DNA of 64,000 bases from Synechococcus sp. C9 (GTDB taxonomy: Bacteria; Cyanobacteriota; Cyanobacteriia; Gloeomargaritales; Gloeomargaritaceae), in assembly GCF_022984075.1 (NCBI RefSeq), contig NZ_JALAAD010000001.1:1344455-1408454 (forward strand), given 5' to 3'. The translations under genes were made by a program, and so were the position numbers. Of this stretch, positions 46,211 to 54,677 are shown piece after piece. The first letter of the stretch is position 1. Every line of letters begins with the position of its first letter. Under the pieces are notes generated by a model. That model worked only from the letters and a program-made list of their open reading frames with translations. It searched no databases and was not told the DNA's origin.

Positions 46211-47458
46211 ATGGGACAAACCCGGACGTACCATGACCCGGTGCATGGAGCCATTACCCTCGACCGGCGAGACCCGGTGGAAGCCTTGCTGATCCGGTTG
46301 ATTGATACGGCTCCCTTTCAACGCCTGCGGCGGGTACGGCAATTGGGGGCGGCCAGTTTCACCTTTCACGGGGCGGAAGGCTCCCGGTTTACCCATTCCC
46401 TGGGGGTTTTGTGGGTGGCACGGCGGGTGTTTGACCGTTTACAAAGTAATTACCCAGAGTTACACAGCCATCGGGCAGTGGTTTTAGTTGCGGCTTTGTG
46501 TCACGATTTGGGACATGGCCCCTACAGTCATACGGGGGAAGAAATGTTCCAATTTCATCATGAAGTATGGACGAGTAAAATTTTATTTGCTCACCCGCAG
46601 ATTCGCCCAATTTTAGATGAATTTGCCCCGGATTTCGGACAACATATCCTACAAATTTATAAAAATAATTATCCTCTGAAGTTTGCGTGTCAATGGATTT
46701 CTGGACAATTAGATTGTGACCGATTGGACTATCTGATGCGGGATAGTTATCTCACGGGAGCGGCTTACGGGCGATTGGATTTAGACCGGATTCTCGCCGC
46801 CATTGACTACGATCCCAACCGGGGGGAATTGGTCGTGCATCCCAAAAGTTTAGCCGCCATTGAACATTACTTAGTAGTCCGGTATTTCATGTACGCTCAA
46901 GTGTATAACCATCGTAAAAATGTGGCAGTGACATGGATGTTATGCCGCTTAATTAAACGGGCGAAATTATGCCTAGAAAAAATATACTCTGATGCCACGA
47001 TGACCCGTTGGCTCAGTCAACCGATTGACAGTTTAGAATTAAGCGATTACCTGGCCGCCGATGATGACGTTTTGAATTACCATATACACCGCTGGACGGA
47101 AGCTGAGGATGGAATTTTAGCCGATTTATGTCAACGGTTTTTACAACGCAACTTATTCAAAATTGTCGAAATCACCCGCTGTTCTGAGTCAGAGCGACAG
47201 GAATTACTCAGGCAAACCCAGCAGGCTGTTCGGGAATTAGGGTGGGATGAGCATTATTATTGCGGTTTGTACCAGCGTTCGATTCGGGGGTACACCCTTT
47301 ACGACAAGGGCATTCAGGTGCAGACCAATCAAGGCATCCAAGAAATTAATGAACTATCCCCTTTAGTCCAATCCCTCAGCCAAGCCCAGACCCGAGCCTG
47401 GTTGATTTATCCCCGGGAATTAACTGCTCAAGTGATAGGATGGCTACCCCAAGGTTAG
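46211..47458 (+). CDS. HD-domain phosphohydrolase
   Basis: Starts best at ATG 46211 (MGQTRTYHDPVHGAITLDRR). The 415-residue protein has the HD-superfamily metal ligands in RFTHSLGVLWVARRVF and ALCHDLGHGPYSHTGEE, and a later LDCDRLDYLMRDSYLTG with the final Asp. This is the YdhJ/dGTPase-like group. Related enzymes hydrolyse dNTPs or nucleotide signals; the substrate here is unknown. It is followed by a convergent membrane-protein gene. Confidence 0.88.
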   Translation: MGQTRTYHDPVHGAITLDRRDPVEALLIRLIDTAPFQRLRRVRQLGAASFTFHGAEGSRFTHSLGVLWVARRVFDRLQSNYPELHSHRAVVLVAALCHDLGHGPYSHTGEEMFQFHHEVWTSKILFAHPQIRPILDEFAPDFGQHILQIYKNNYPLKFACQWISGQLDCDRLDYLMRDSYLTGAAYGRLDLDRILAAIDYDPNRGELVVHPKSLAAIEHYLVVRYFMYAQVYNHRKNVAVTWMLCRLIKRAKLCLEKIYSDATMTRWLSQPIDSLELSDYLAADDDVLNYHIHRWTEAEDGILADLCQRFLQRNLFKIVEITRCSESERQELLRQTQQAVRELGWDEHYYCGLYQRSIRGYTLYDKGIQVQTNQGIQEINELSPLVQSLSQAQTRAWLIYPRELTAQVIGWLPQG

Positions 47459-47476
47459 GTTAAAATTAACCACTTA

Positions 47477-48127
47477 TTAAAATGTCGAATTAATGGGATT
47501 CGCCCCCTGATTCATAATGTCCATGTAGGCTACCGTCATCGCACAATAGGTCAACGGTATAGTCAACAGTAAGCCAAAACCGCACAGCAGTAACCCCCCT
47601 AAATTAATCAAACCAAGTAATAGCGAAAATCCAAACATTGGGAAAAAGTTTTTGGTCACCAATTGCCGACTCATTTCCATTGCTGGCCAGAATTCTAAAT
47701 CTTGATCAATGATGAACAGTTGGGCAAAAGAATAGGCAGTTACCAGATAAATTCCTGGTACAATCAGACAGAGAAAACCTAGCAAAGTAAATAAACCAGA
47801 AACCAGTGCCGCCATAAAAAATACGGCAAACTTTTCAAACCCCTTGAAAAAGTCTCCGAACTCTACCGGCTCCCCCAATAAATGCTTGTACGCCACAATA
47901 AATAAACCAGCATTCAAAACAGGTGAAATGACAGAACTAACAATGGAACCGATAAAGGGAATAAACCCCAGCACTAAATTAATCCCAACGATGACAGCGA
48001 CATAACCAATAAAAATACCAAGTTTAGGTTGGAGAAGTTCCCAACCCCGAGAAATATATTCACCAATCTTGACTTGATACCCATAGGTTAATAATGGCGT
48101 AATATCCCGTGGCGCACCCGTCCTCAT
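47477..48127 (-). CDS. Multi-pass membrane protein (DUF975-like)
   Basis: The 216-residue protein read from ATG 48127 (RBS GGGGTGAAGG directly upstream) has four to six membrane segments, e.g. IFIGYVAVIVGINLVLGFIP, FFMAALVSGLFTLLGFLCLI and LLLGLINLGGLLLCGFGLLL, with the repeated pattern VPGIYLVTAYSFAQLFIIDQ. It resembles uncharacterised integral-membrane families. A GTG at 48136 is also in frame. No role is assigned. Confidence 0.75.
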   Translation of the reverse strand: MRTGAPRDITPLLTYGYQVKIGEYISRGWELLQPKLGIFIGYVAVIVGINLVLGFIPFIGSIVSSVISPVLNAGLFIVAYKHLLGEPVEFGDFFKGFEKFAVFFMAALVSGLFTLLGFLCLIVPGIYLVTAYSFAQLFIIDQDLEFWPAMEMSRQLVTKNFFPMFGFSLLLGLINLGGLLLCGFGLLLTIPLTYCAMTVAYMDIMNQGANPINSTF

Positions 48128-48287
48128 AGCCTTCACCCCTTTGAAACTACTTATTAATTCCCATGTTCCAGCGGTAATGTCAAGGTAAGGGGTAATTAAC
48201 AGAACTTATGAATTATACTCAAGGGCGATGGTTGGACTGGCATTGGGGGGAATAGTACACTAGAGGTTAAGAATTGAGGCAAATTTC

Positions 48288-48584
48288 ATGGCACGCTGGA
48301 ATGATGAAATGCTGGATCGCTTGGCCGACCAAACCCAAGCCAACACTGAGGCAATTAGCCAGTTACACGTTCAAACCCAAGCCAATGCTGAGGCGATTAC
48401 TCGGTTAGAAGCGCAAGTATCCGAACTGCGGGAGGGGCAAGCGATGATGATGCAAATTATCATGCAACAACAAAGTTCCATTGAAGAATTGCGTCAAGAT
48501 ACCCGTACCATACAAGCGGATGTGCGCTTACTTTTGGATGTCCTCACCCGCAATTATCCCAACGGTCATCAAGGGGTAAATTAG
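48288..48584 (+). CDS. Coiled-coil protein, tandem copy 1
   Basis: A 98-residue, largely helical protein starting [20 protein letters not shown]. It has heptad-like repeats ([20 protein letters not shown]), a Gln/Met-rich middle ([20 protein letters not shown]) and a short tail ending YPNGHQGVN. Coding bases are identical to copy 2 over all 297 nt; only the upstream flank differs. It is probably a self-associating coiled coil. No domain family was recognised, though short proteins of this style are common in cyanobacteria. Confidence 0.75.
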   Translation: MARWNDEMLDRLADQTQANTEAISQLHVQTQANAEAITRLEAQVSELREGQAMMMQIIMQQQSSIEELRQDTRTIQADVRLLLDVLTRNYPNGHQGVN

Positions 48585-48614
48585 TAAGTAGAAATCATAA
48601 TTGGAGTTGACCCT

Positions 48615-48911
48615 ATGGCACGCTGGAATGATGAAATGCTGGATCGCTTGGCCGACCAAACCCAAGCCAACACTGAGGCAATTAGCCAGTTACACGTTCA
48701 AACCCAAGCCAATGCTGAGGCGATTACTCGGTTAGAAGCGCAAGTATCCGAACTGCGGGAGGGGCAAGCGATGATGATGCAAATTATCATGCAACAACAA
48801 AGTTCCATTGAAGAATTGCGTCAAGATACCCGTACCATACAAGCGGATGTGCGCTTACTTTTGGATGTCCTCACCCGCAATTATCCCAACGGTCATCAAG
48901 GGGTAAATTAG
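48615..48911 (+). CDS. Coiled-coil protein, tandem copy 2
   Basis: Encodes the same 98 residues as copy 1; the two genes are identical at every base, and the 30-nt spacers differ at one base from that before copy 3 (GAGTTGACC vs GAGTTAACC). The start spacing is exactly 327 bp. This points to very recent duplication or ongoing gene conversion. Each copy has its own GGAG-type ribosome-binding site in the spacer. Confidence 0.75.
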   Translation: MARWNDEMLDRLADQTQANTEAISQLHVQTQANAEAITRLEAQVSELREGQAMMMQIIMQQQSSIEELRQDTRTIQADVRLLLDVLTRNYPNGHQGVN

Positions 48912-48941
48912 TAAGTAGAAATCATAATTGGAGTTAACCCT

Positions 48942-49259
48942 ATGGCACGCTGGAATGATGAAATGCTCGATCGCTTGGCTGACCAAACCCAAGCCAACAC
49001 TGAGGCAATTACCCGGTTGGAAGCTAAAGTTGAGGCGAATGCTGAGGCAATTACTCGGTTAGAAGCTAAAGTTGAGGCAAATACGGAGGCGATTCGAGAA
49101 CTGCGGGAGGGGCAAGCGATGATGGTGCAAATTATCATGCAACAACAAAGTTCCATCGAAGAATTGCGTCAAGATACCCGTACCATGCAAGCGGATGTGC
49201 GCTTACTTTTGGATGTCCTCACCCGAAATTATCCCAATGGACATCAAGGGGGTAACTAA
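48942..49259 (+). CDS. Coiled-coil protein, tandem copy 3 (diverged, 14-residue internal repeats)
   Basis: A 105-residue relative of copies 1 and 2 with the same ends but a different middle: two 14-residue units ([14 protein letters not shown] and [14 protein letters not shown]) and a third partial unit. Fourteen residues equal two heptads. Its stop is one base before the lgt start, so it is probably translated with lgt. It may be the ancestral form or an adapted copy. Confidence 0.75.
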   Translation: MARWNDEMLDRLADQTQANTEAITRLEAKVEANAEAITRLEAKVEANTEAIRELREGQAMMVQIIMQQQSSIEELRQDTRTMQADVRLLLDVLTRNYPNGHQGGN

Positions 49260-49260
49260 A

Positions 49261-50085
49261 ATGGTTTTTACTTCTCCCGGCCCGATTATTTGGCAGTTTG
49301 GCCCCTTCGCTTTGCGTTGGTATGGACTGTTAATTGGTATATCGGTATTACTCGGATTGAATTTATCTCAATTTTTAGCTAAAAAACGCCAGATTGATCC
49401 AAATTTAATTGCGGATTTAGCATTGGCTTTAGTGATTTTTGCCCTGCTGGGTGGTCGGTTATATTATGTCCTGTTTCAGTGGTCGTACTATCAGCAAAAT
49501 CCCTGGGAAATTTTCGCCCTTTGGCACGGGGGACTGGCGATTCATGGGGCAATTTTGGCGGGTTTGGCGACTACTTGGTTCTATGCACGACAGCAAAAGG
49601 TTTCCCTCTGGGCATTAACCGATGTGTTGGTGCCTTCCTTAGCCTTGGGGCAAATGATTGGGCGGTGGGGTAATTTTTTTAATTCGGAAGCCTTTGGGGT
49701 GCCCACTGACTTACCCTGGAAACTCTATATTCCCTTGGAAAATCGTCCCCTAGAACTCCGTCAATTTGAGTATTTCCATCCCACTTTTTTGTATGAATCC
49801 CTCTGGAATTTACTGGTGTTGGTTTTGCTCTTGAACTTATTTTTTCGTTACCCTCGCCTGCGCCCCGGTACTTTAACTTTGGTCTATTTTTGTGCCTATA
49901 GTGTCGGACGGTTTTTTATTGAAGGACTCCGCACCGATAGCCTGATGTTTGGCTCTTTTCGCATCGCCCAGGTGGTGAGTGTGGTCGGTTTGGCGGTAGG
50001 GATTGGCGGTTTGCTCTGGTTATATTATTGGCGGCGCAATTTACCGGATGTGGTGCCTGCGGATTCCCGGTACAATAGGCTGTAA
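49261..50085 (+). CDS. lgt: Prolipoprotein diacylglyceryl transferase
   Basis: An inner-membrane enzyme that attaches diacylglyceryl from phosphatidylglycerol to the lipobox cysteine of prolipoproteins. The 274 residues include [32 protein letters not shown] with the essential His, and the signature [17 protein letters not shown], plus several membrane helices. The start at ATG 49261 ([20 protein letters not shown]) is typical. It sits directly after the coiled-coil triplication. Confidence 0.95.
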   Translation: MVFTSPGPIIWQFGPFALRWYGLLIGISVLLGLNLSQFLAKKRQIDPNLIADLALALVIFALLGGRLYYVLFQWSYYQQNPWEIFALWHGGLAIHGAILAGLATTWFYARQQKVSLWALTDVLVPSLALGQMIGRWGNFFNSEAFGVPTDLPWKLYIPLENRPLELRQFEYFHPTFLYESLWNLLVLVLLLNLFFRYPRLRPGTLTLVYFCAYSVGRFFIEGLRTDSLMFGSFRIAQVVSVVGLAVGIGGLLWLYYWRRNLPDVVPADSRYNRL

Positions 50086-50111
50086 ACGATTGATCGTCCC
50101 TCCCCAAATTT

Positions 50112-50492
50112 ATGAGCGAAGCCTTGAATGTTTTGGGTACCCCTCTGCAACTATGTTGCCGTTCCCCGTTGACCGGCTTTTATCGCAATGGCTACTGTGA
50201 AACCGGTCCTGCGGACCTGGGGGTACATACGGTGTGTGCCCAGGTTACGGCGGAATTTCTCCAGTTCAGCAAGCAACGGGGCAACGACCTGATCACCCCG
50301 GCACCCCAATATCAGTTTCCGGGATTGAAACCTGGGGACCGCTGGTGTCTGTGTGCGAGTCGTTGGGAGGAAGCTCGCCGCTTCGGGATGGCACCGCCGG
50401 TGATCCTGACAGCAACCCACGCCAAAACTCTGGAATTGATCCCGCTCGCCGTACTGCAAGAATACAGCCTCAGTTTGCTTCAGCCCGAGTAA
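50112..50492 (+). CDS. DUF2237 family protein
   Basis: The 126-residue product has the family's conserved blocks: LQLCCRSPLTGFYRNGYCETG at the start, LGVHTVCAQVTAEFLQFS, GNDLITPAPQYQFPGLKPGD and RWCLCASRWEEA, with many cysteines. The function of the family is unknown. It lies 26 bp after lgt on the same strand and overlaps the 3' end of the convergent DUF3611 gene by 23 bp. Confidence 0.8.
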   Translation: MSEALNVLGTPLQLCCRSPLTGFYRNGYCETGPADLGVHTVCAQVTAEFLQFSKQRGNDLITPAPQYQFPGLKPGDRWCLCASRWEEARRFGMAPPVILTATHAKTLELIPLAVLQEYSLSLLQPE

Positions 50493-51021
50493 TTTGCCAC
50501 AGGGGCCAGAGGGTCGTCACCAGTCCCGCAAAATGGGCGGCAATCGTATTCAGTAAACCCTGTACCACCAAAATATCCAGGGCATCCACCGGTTGACTGG
50601 CAAGGGCAAGGGTACCTTGGGGGACCAACAAAGCCTTGGCGAATAAACTGCCAATCACCACAAAACTGCCCAGCAGAGTCGCCAACATCCCCACCAAAGC
50701 CACGCCCATTTCCAGGCACAGGTGGTTCAGGACATTTTCCTTGCGGGGACGATGTTCCCATTCCATCTCCGCCAACCGGCGTGCCAAATCCACACTTTGG
50801 TACTTGAGCCAAGTGCCCAGCCCCAGAGAACCAATCCCCACCAACCCCAGGGTCAACCCCGTGCCGCTTTGCAGGTTGATCCGCCGTTGCACAAGGGCAA
50901 ACAACAGGATGAGCAGAGCCACCACCCCCAACACCACCTGTACCCAAAAGCCCACCCAACTGGCTCGTTTGAGCGTCCGGGCGGCTTGGAGGCGACTAGA
51001 ACCCGAAGGAGGCACCGGCAC
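50470..51021 (-). CDS. DUF3611 membrane protein
   Basis: The 183-residue product has four membrane segments (VQVVLGVVALLILLFALVQR, LTLGLVGIGSLGLGTWLKY, VALVGMLATLLGSFVVIGSL and LLNTIAAHFAGLVTTLWPLW) and is of the cyanobacteria/plastid DUF3611 type. Possible starts are GTG 51021 or GTG 51015; both overlap the end of the upstream yggT-like gene, suggesting coupling. Plastid homologues are uncharacterised thylakoid or envelope proteins. Confidence 0.75.
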   Translation of the reverse strand: MPVPPSGSSRLQAARTLKRASWVGFWVQVVLGVVALLILLFALVQRRINLQSGTGLTLGLVGIGSLGLGTWLKYQSVDLARRLAEMEWEHRPRKENVLNHLCLEMGVALVGMLATLLGSFVVIGSLFAKALLVPQGTLALASQPVDALDILVVQGLLNTIAAHFAGLVTTLWPLWQITRAEAN

Positions 51022-51289
51022 CCCCCGCCAATTGGGTAAACAAAGTGGCTAAAAATTGGAGCAAGAGAAACGCCAAAATCGGGGAAAAATCAATGCCCCC
51101 CAAGGGCGGAATAATCGAGCGAAACAGATTCAAATAGGGGTCAGTCAGTTGGCTCAGGGTCAACCAGGGTTGGTTATACCAATTAATCGAAGGAAACCAA
51201 CTCAGCAATACCCGGATGACCAACAACACCAAGTAGATATTAATAAAACTAATGACACCTTGGAGCAATAACGGCACAGTGCTGGACAT
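50996..51289 (-). CDS. YggT-family membrane protein
   Basis: The 97-residue protein from ATG 51289 has two hydrophobic segments (LLLQGVISFINIYLVLLVIR and SPILAFLLLQFLATLFTQLA) around the conserved LLSWFPSINWYNQPWLTL and LFRSIIPPLGGIDFSP motifs. YggT proteins are linked to chloroplast/cyanobacterial membrane and division functions (YlmG/CCB3 relatives). It overlaps the next gene by 26 bp. Confidence 0.85.
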   Translation of the reverse strand: MSSTVPLLLQGVISFINIYLVLLVIRVLLSWFPSINWYNQPWLTLSQLTDPYLNLFRSIIPPLGGIDFSPILAFLLLQFLATLFTQLAGGAGASFGF

Positions 51290-51392
51290 GGAGCAAACCC
51301 CCAACCATTGACCACTTTTATCATAACCGTCCCTGCCCAAAAAATTTGCCCCAGTTAAAATAAAATCCAAAGGCGTTGGCTAATGCTGAACC

Positions 51393-51845
51393 ATGTCGTC
51401 CCTTTACGAGCAGGATTTTTACCAATGGACCCAACAACAGGCGGAATACCTACGCTTGGGCAAATTAGAATTACTTGACCGGGAAAATTTGCGGGAGGAA
51501 ATTGAATCCTTGGGCAAACAACAACGCCAGGAACTCCGCAACCGTTTGGGCATCCTCCTGGGGCATTTACTCAAATGGCACTACCAACCGGCAGGACGGT
51601 GCAAAAGTTGGCGAGCCACCATCCGGGAACAACGCCGGAACATTAAACAGGATTTGCAGGAAAATCCCAGTCTCAAGCCTTACTTAGACGAAGCGATTAC
51701 CCTAGGTTACCAACAGGGGCTAGATTTAGTTGACCGGGAAACCCCCCTCACTTTGGAGCAACTGCCCCCAGATTGCCCCTTTTCCACCGTGCAAATTTTT
51801 GAGGAACCCCTGTATTTACCAGGAGAAAAAACGATAAATTTATAA
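51393..51845 (+). CDS. DUF29 family protein
   Basis: The 150-residue helical protein begins SSLYEQDFYQWTQQQAEYLR and has the DUF29 blocks REEIESLGKQQRQELRNRLG, LKWHYQPAGRCKSWRATIRE and LPPDCPFSTVQIF. DUF29 is abundant in cyanobacteria, often in multi-copy families, and of unknown function. It stands alone here, followed by a gap containing two repeat relics. Confidence 0.85.
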   Translation: MSSLYEQDFYQWTQQQAEYLRLGKLELLDRENLREEIESLGKQQRQELRNRLGILLGHLLKWHYQPAGRCKSWRATIREQRRNIKQDLQENPSLKPYLDEAITLGYQQGLDLVDRETPLTLEQLPPDCPFSTVQIFEEPLYLPGEKTINL

Positions 51846-52201
51846 CCAAATGCCCCAAACCCATCGCCCTAGTTTTCTCCAAAGCATGGTTATTCCTGCT
51901 GTAGCAATTGCACTTGAATTGTAAGTAAACTTCTATACTTAAAAAGTTCATGGTCACAGAGCACCGCCCCGTCTTTGGTTCTCAGGCATTTCTATTCTTT
52001 TACAGTCTATTTATCAATTAAAGGATACAAAAAGCCTCGATTATCCTAAAGGCTTAGCATGATTGACCTACAGCAAGTGGGGTTCAATTGTATCCCATTC
52101 CCATAACCACTCAAAAGACTGTAATCCGGTAGAATTGGTGTATCAGTACAAATGGTGCTAATTCTGGTATGCTAAAAGGGCATTTAATATAAGTACAAGT
52201 C
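51846..52201. other. Gap containing repeat relics and the upstream region of a TPR gene
   Basis: A 356-bp gap. It holds a weak family B-like stretch (about 51955-51992: GTCACAGAGCACCGCCCCG, then TCTTTGGTTCTC) and an intact inverted family A element (52003-52121). I see no small gene. The last 75 bases must contain the TPR-gene promoter and ribosome-binding site. Confidence 0.6.
52003..52121 (-). repeat. MITE-like element, family A, inverted copy
   Basis: A 119-bp element with termini CAGTCT (52003-52008) and AGACTG (52116-52121), flanked by TA at 52001-52002 and 52122-52123. It matches the copy nested in the IS5-type transposase in reverse orientation, including AAAAAGCCTCG and TTCAATTGTATCCCAT. 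Confidence 0.8.
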
Positions 52202-52990
52202 ATGTCTGCCAACACCCAGCGTCCCTGGCTTAAATTCGTGATGGTTGTCGGTGGGGCGGCGTTCCTGGGCTTATCCGTGTTGCCATTTGTTGCTAATTTG
52301 CTCCCCCCATCTGCGACTCCCACCCCCAGCCCCCAGGATGAACGGGTGAGTGAAGCCAAGGGGTTTGAACTGGTCTTAGCCAAAGACCCGGATAATATTT
52401 ATGCCCTGCGTTCTCTTTTAGAGATTCGTTTGCAACAAAAAGACCTCAAAGGCGCTTTACCCCTGCTGGCACGACTGGCGAAAAATCACCCCGATGTCGC
52501 CGAATATCATATCCTTTTGGCACAAACCCAGGTGGAATTGGGGGACAAGGAAGCCGCCGTCAGCACCTATCGGCAATTTCTCCAACGTCAGCCGGGGAAT
52601 CTCCTGGCACTGGTGGGGGTAACGGACTTGTTGGTGCAGTTGGAACGCCCCGCCCTCGCCGAATCCATCGTCCAACAGTCCCTGGTAAAGGTCAAACCGG
52701 GAACAGCGGATGTTACAGGCATTCAAATTCAGATGGCCCGGATATATCTTGCCCAGGGGAAAGTGCCCCCAGCCTTAGCACTTTTGGATCAATTGATCAA
52801 ACAAAATCCCCAGGATTTCCGACCCGTTTTTGCCAAAGCCCAAACCCTCAACGCCCTCGGCAAAACCAAGGAAGCCCAACCCCTATTTGCCAAAGCCACC
52901 GAACTCGCCCCCCCCGAACACCGGGATGAACTGAAACGCTTAACCGCTGAAGCCACCCAACCCAGCCCCACCCCCACCAATTCACCCTAA
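52202..52990 (+). CDS. Membrane-anchored TPR protein
   Basis: The 262-residue protein starts MSANTQRPWLKFVMVVGGAA with one N-terminal membrane helix (to about residue 38), then a Pro-rich linker and four to five TPR units (FELVLAKDPDNIYALRSLLE, LLARLAKNHPDVAEYHILLA, RQFLQRQPGNLLALVGVTDL and LLDQLIKQNPQDFRPVFAKA). The C-terminus is Pro/Thr-rich. The TPR domain is probably exposed on one face of the membrane as a scaffold; partners are unknown. Its stop overlaps the convergent small gene by 9 bp. Confidence 0.8.
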   Translation: MSANTQRPWLKFVMVVGGAAFLGLSVLPFVANLLPPSATPTPSPQDERVSEAKGFELVLAKDPDNIYALRSLLEIRLQQKDLKGALPLLARLAKNHPDVAEYHILLAQTQVELGDKEAAVSTYRQFLQRQPGNLLALVGVTDLLVQLERPALAESIVQQSLVKVKPGTADVTGIQIQMARIYLAQGKVPPALALLDQLIKQNPQDFRPVFAKAQTLNALGKTKEAQPLFAKATELAPPEHRDELKRLTAEATQPSPTPTNSP

Positions 52991-53215
52991 CTGCCAACAG
53001 CGTTCCAGCCACGCCACCTGCTCGGATCGGGGTGCCACCACCTGGGTCACCACACTCCATACCAAAAGGGCGGCCAGCGGGGATTCCACATCAATTTCTA
53101 GTGCCTGATGGGGTTCACAGCGGCAGGGAATCCCCAGTTCCTGTAACCGCTGATAGATAGGCCAACGTTGCCCACCACACAACAATCCTTCGACTTCCTG
53201 TGCAGGTATCCCCAT
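52982..53215 (-). CDS. Small conserved protein of unknown function
   Basis: The 77-residue product from ATG 53215 begins MGIPAQEVEGLLCGGQRWPI and has GIPCRCEPHQALEIDVESPL and AALLVWSVVTQVV. A longer reading would need a TTG at 53287. A GGAGGGG lies about a dozen bases before the ATG. The protein contains two conserved-looking cysteines (CRC). No domain is recognised. Confidence 0.55.
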   Translation of the reverse strand: MGIPAQEVEGLLCGGQRWPIYQRLQELGIPCRCEPHQALEIDVESPLAALLVWSVVTQVVAPRSEQVAWLERCWQLG

Positions 53216-53340
53216 AAATTTTACGTGCCCCTCCGTGTTCTGACTCAAAGCTCCCTGAGTCGGGAACTTAATGATAATTATAGTCAAAAATCAACCTTTT
53301 GAAAATAATTGGCAATAAATGTGGATCTGGGGAATAGCCT

Positions 53341-53355
53341 CCTGTCCAGGACAGG
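53341..53355. repeat. Perfect 15-bp palindrome upstream of the flavodoxin-like gene
   Basis: CCTGTCCAGGACAGG is a perfect inverted repeat around a central A. It lies 118 bp before the flavodoxin-like start and 125 bp before the small leftward gene. It could be a regulator-binding site; no known operator was recognised. Confidence 0.5.
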
Positions 53356-53472
53356 GCGTGGGGTTTACCTGACTTCTGGGTTAATCCACTCCCTGACCCG
53401 AAAGTAAGTCCTTGTGGTACACAAACCCATCCCCTTATACTCGGAGTGCAAACACATTCAGGCAGGGAATGG

Positions 53473-54063
53473 ATGGCACGGGTAGCAGTAGTTTATTTTT
53501 CCGGTAGTGGGCACACCCATTTGATGGCTGAGGCGGTGGCGCAGGGGGCGGACTCGGTAGGGGAAACAACGGTGGATTTATTGCGGATTACGGGCGAACA
53601 GATCACCAATGGGCGTTGGCGGGATGAGGGGGTGATGGATGTCCTCAACCGGGCGACAGCGATTGTTTTTGGTTCTCCGACCTACATGGGTGGGGTGGCG
53701 GCGCAGTTCAAGGCATTTCTGGATGCGGTCAGCGGGGTGTGGTTTCAGCAGGGCTGGAAGGATAAGTTGGCCGGGGGCTTTACCCATTCCGGTTCCCTGT
53801 GTGGCGATAAGCAGGGGACGTTACTCTATCTCGCCATCAATGCCGCCCAACACGGGATGATCTGGGTGGGGTCAGCGGAAATGCCGGACGGAATGGGGGT
53901 CAACCGCCTGGGGTCGTTTCTAGGGGTGATGGGGCAAAGTCCCTTGGATATGAGTGGTGCCCCGGCCACCCTGGAGGCGGGAGATGGGGAAACGGCCAAG
54001 CGGTACGGTCAACGGATTGCTAAAATAGCGCAACAGTGGCAGGAAGTGATAAAACAAATTTGA
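53473..54063 (+). CDS. Flavodoxin-like NAD(P)H:quinone oxidoreductase (WrbA-type)
   Basis: The 196-residue FMN-binding protein starts at ATG 53473 after GCAGGGAATGG. The FMN phosphate loop is VVYFSGSGHTHLMAEAVAQG, followed by IVFGSPTYMGGVAAQFKAFL and the conserved GVWFQQGWKDKLAGGFTHSG. WrbA-type enzymes reduce quinones by two electrons under oxidative stress. An unusual palindrome precedes it. Confidence 0.85.
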   Translation: MARVAVVYFSGSGHTHLMAEAVAQGADSVGETTVDLLRITGEQITNGRWRDEGVMDVLNRATAIVFGSPTYMGGVAAQFKAFLDAVSGVWFQQGWKDKLAGGFTHSGSLCGDKQGTLLYLAINAAQHGMIWVGSAEMPDGMGVNRLGSFLGVMGQSPLDMSGAPATLEAGDGETAKRYGQRIAKIAQQWQEVIKQI

Positions 54064-54065
54064 AT

Positions 54066-54555
54066 GTTTTTGAATATGGGGCACTTCTAAAAATAGGTCG
54101 CAGGGGCACCGCCTCCGTCCTTAGTTCTGGAAAATTTCTGTATGCCTCCGGCACGCAAACTAACGTTAATCAAATAAGACTGCTATAGCAATCCCAAGTA
54201 AGTTTAGAATAGGGGTCGCAGGGGCGTAGCCCCCGTATTTGGTTCTGGAAAATTCCTGTATGCCTCCGGTACGCAAACTAACGCTAATCAAATAGGACTT
54301 TTGTATCTATAGCAATCCTAAATAAGAATGGAACAGGGGTCGCAGGGGCGTAGCCCCCGTTCTTGGTTCTGGAAAATTCCTGTATGCCTCCGGCACGCAA
54401 ACTAACGCTAATCAAATAGGACTTTTGTATCTATAGCAATCCTAAATAAGAATGGAATAGGGGTCGCAGGGGCGTAGCCCCCGTTCTTGGTTCTGGAAAA
54501 TTCCTGTATGCCTCCGGCACGCAAACTAACGTTAATCAAATAGGACTGCTGTATA
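54066..54555 (+). repeat. Tandem array of four family B MITE-like elements
   Basis: Hairpin starts (GTCGCAGGGG) occur at 54097, 54215, 54339 and 54463; intact unit starts (TATAGCAATCC) at 54184, 54308 and 54432 are exactly 124 bp apart. Each unit contains CAGGGGCGTAGCCCCCG (5-bp GC stem, GTA loop), TCTGGAAAATTCCTGTATGC and CGGCACGCAAACTAACG. Unit 1 is truncated and most diverged; units 3 and 4 are almost identical. The array fills the gap upstream of the S-layer-homology gene. Confidence 0.85.
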
Positions 54556-54677
54556 TGCTGATTATCTACAGAAAATTTTAAGACTAATCCGGTCTATAAA
54601 AGTTCCGCTAATGAACCAGAGGAACTTGGGTAAATTGCTTCCGTCTAAGCGGGCAGTTGTTACGTTATCAATCACCT
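54556..54677 (+). promoter_or_regulatory. Leader region of the S-layer-homology gene
   Basis: About 120 bp between the repeat array and the ATG at 54678. No canonical promoter could be fixed by eye, so transcription may originate in the array or here. Ribosome-binding purines close to the ATG are weak. Confidence 0.3.

Larger units (their letters stand above)
48288..49259 (+). repeat. Three-unit tandem duplication of a gene, period 327 bp
   Basis: Unit starts at 48288, 48615 and 48942 are exactly 327 bp apart and each unit ends in the same spacer. Units 1 and 2 are identical through the coding region. Unit 3 differs mainly in its middle. The triplication is bounded on the right by lgt. Confidence 0.85.

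Noticed and set aside
48288-49259. Phage tail or integron cassette array
   Set aside because: Units are duplicates of one coding gene with identical spacers, no attC-like sites and no integrase.
54066-54555. CRISPR-like array
   Set aside because: Units are whole 124-bp near-identical repeats without variable spacers, and single dispersed copies exist; no cas genes are nearby.
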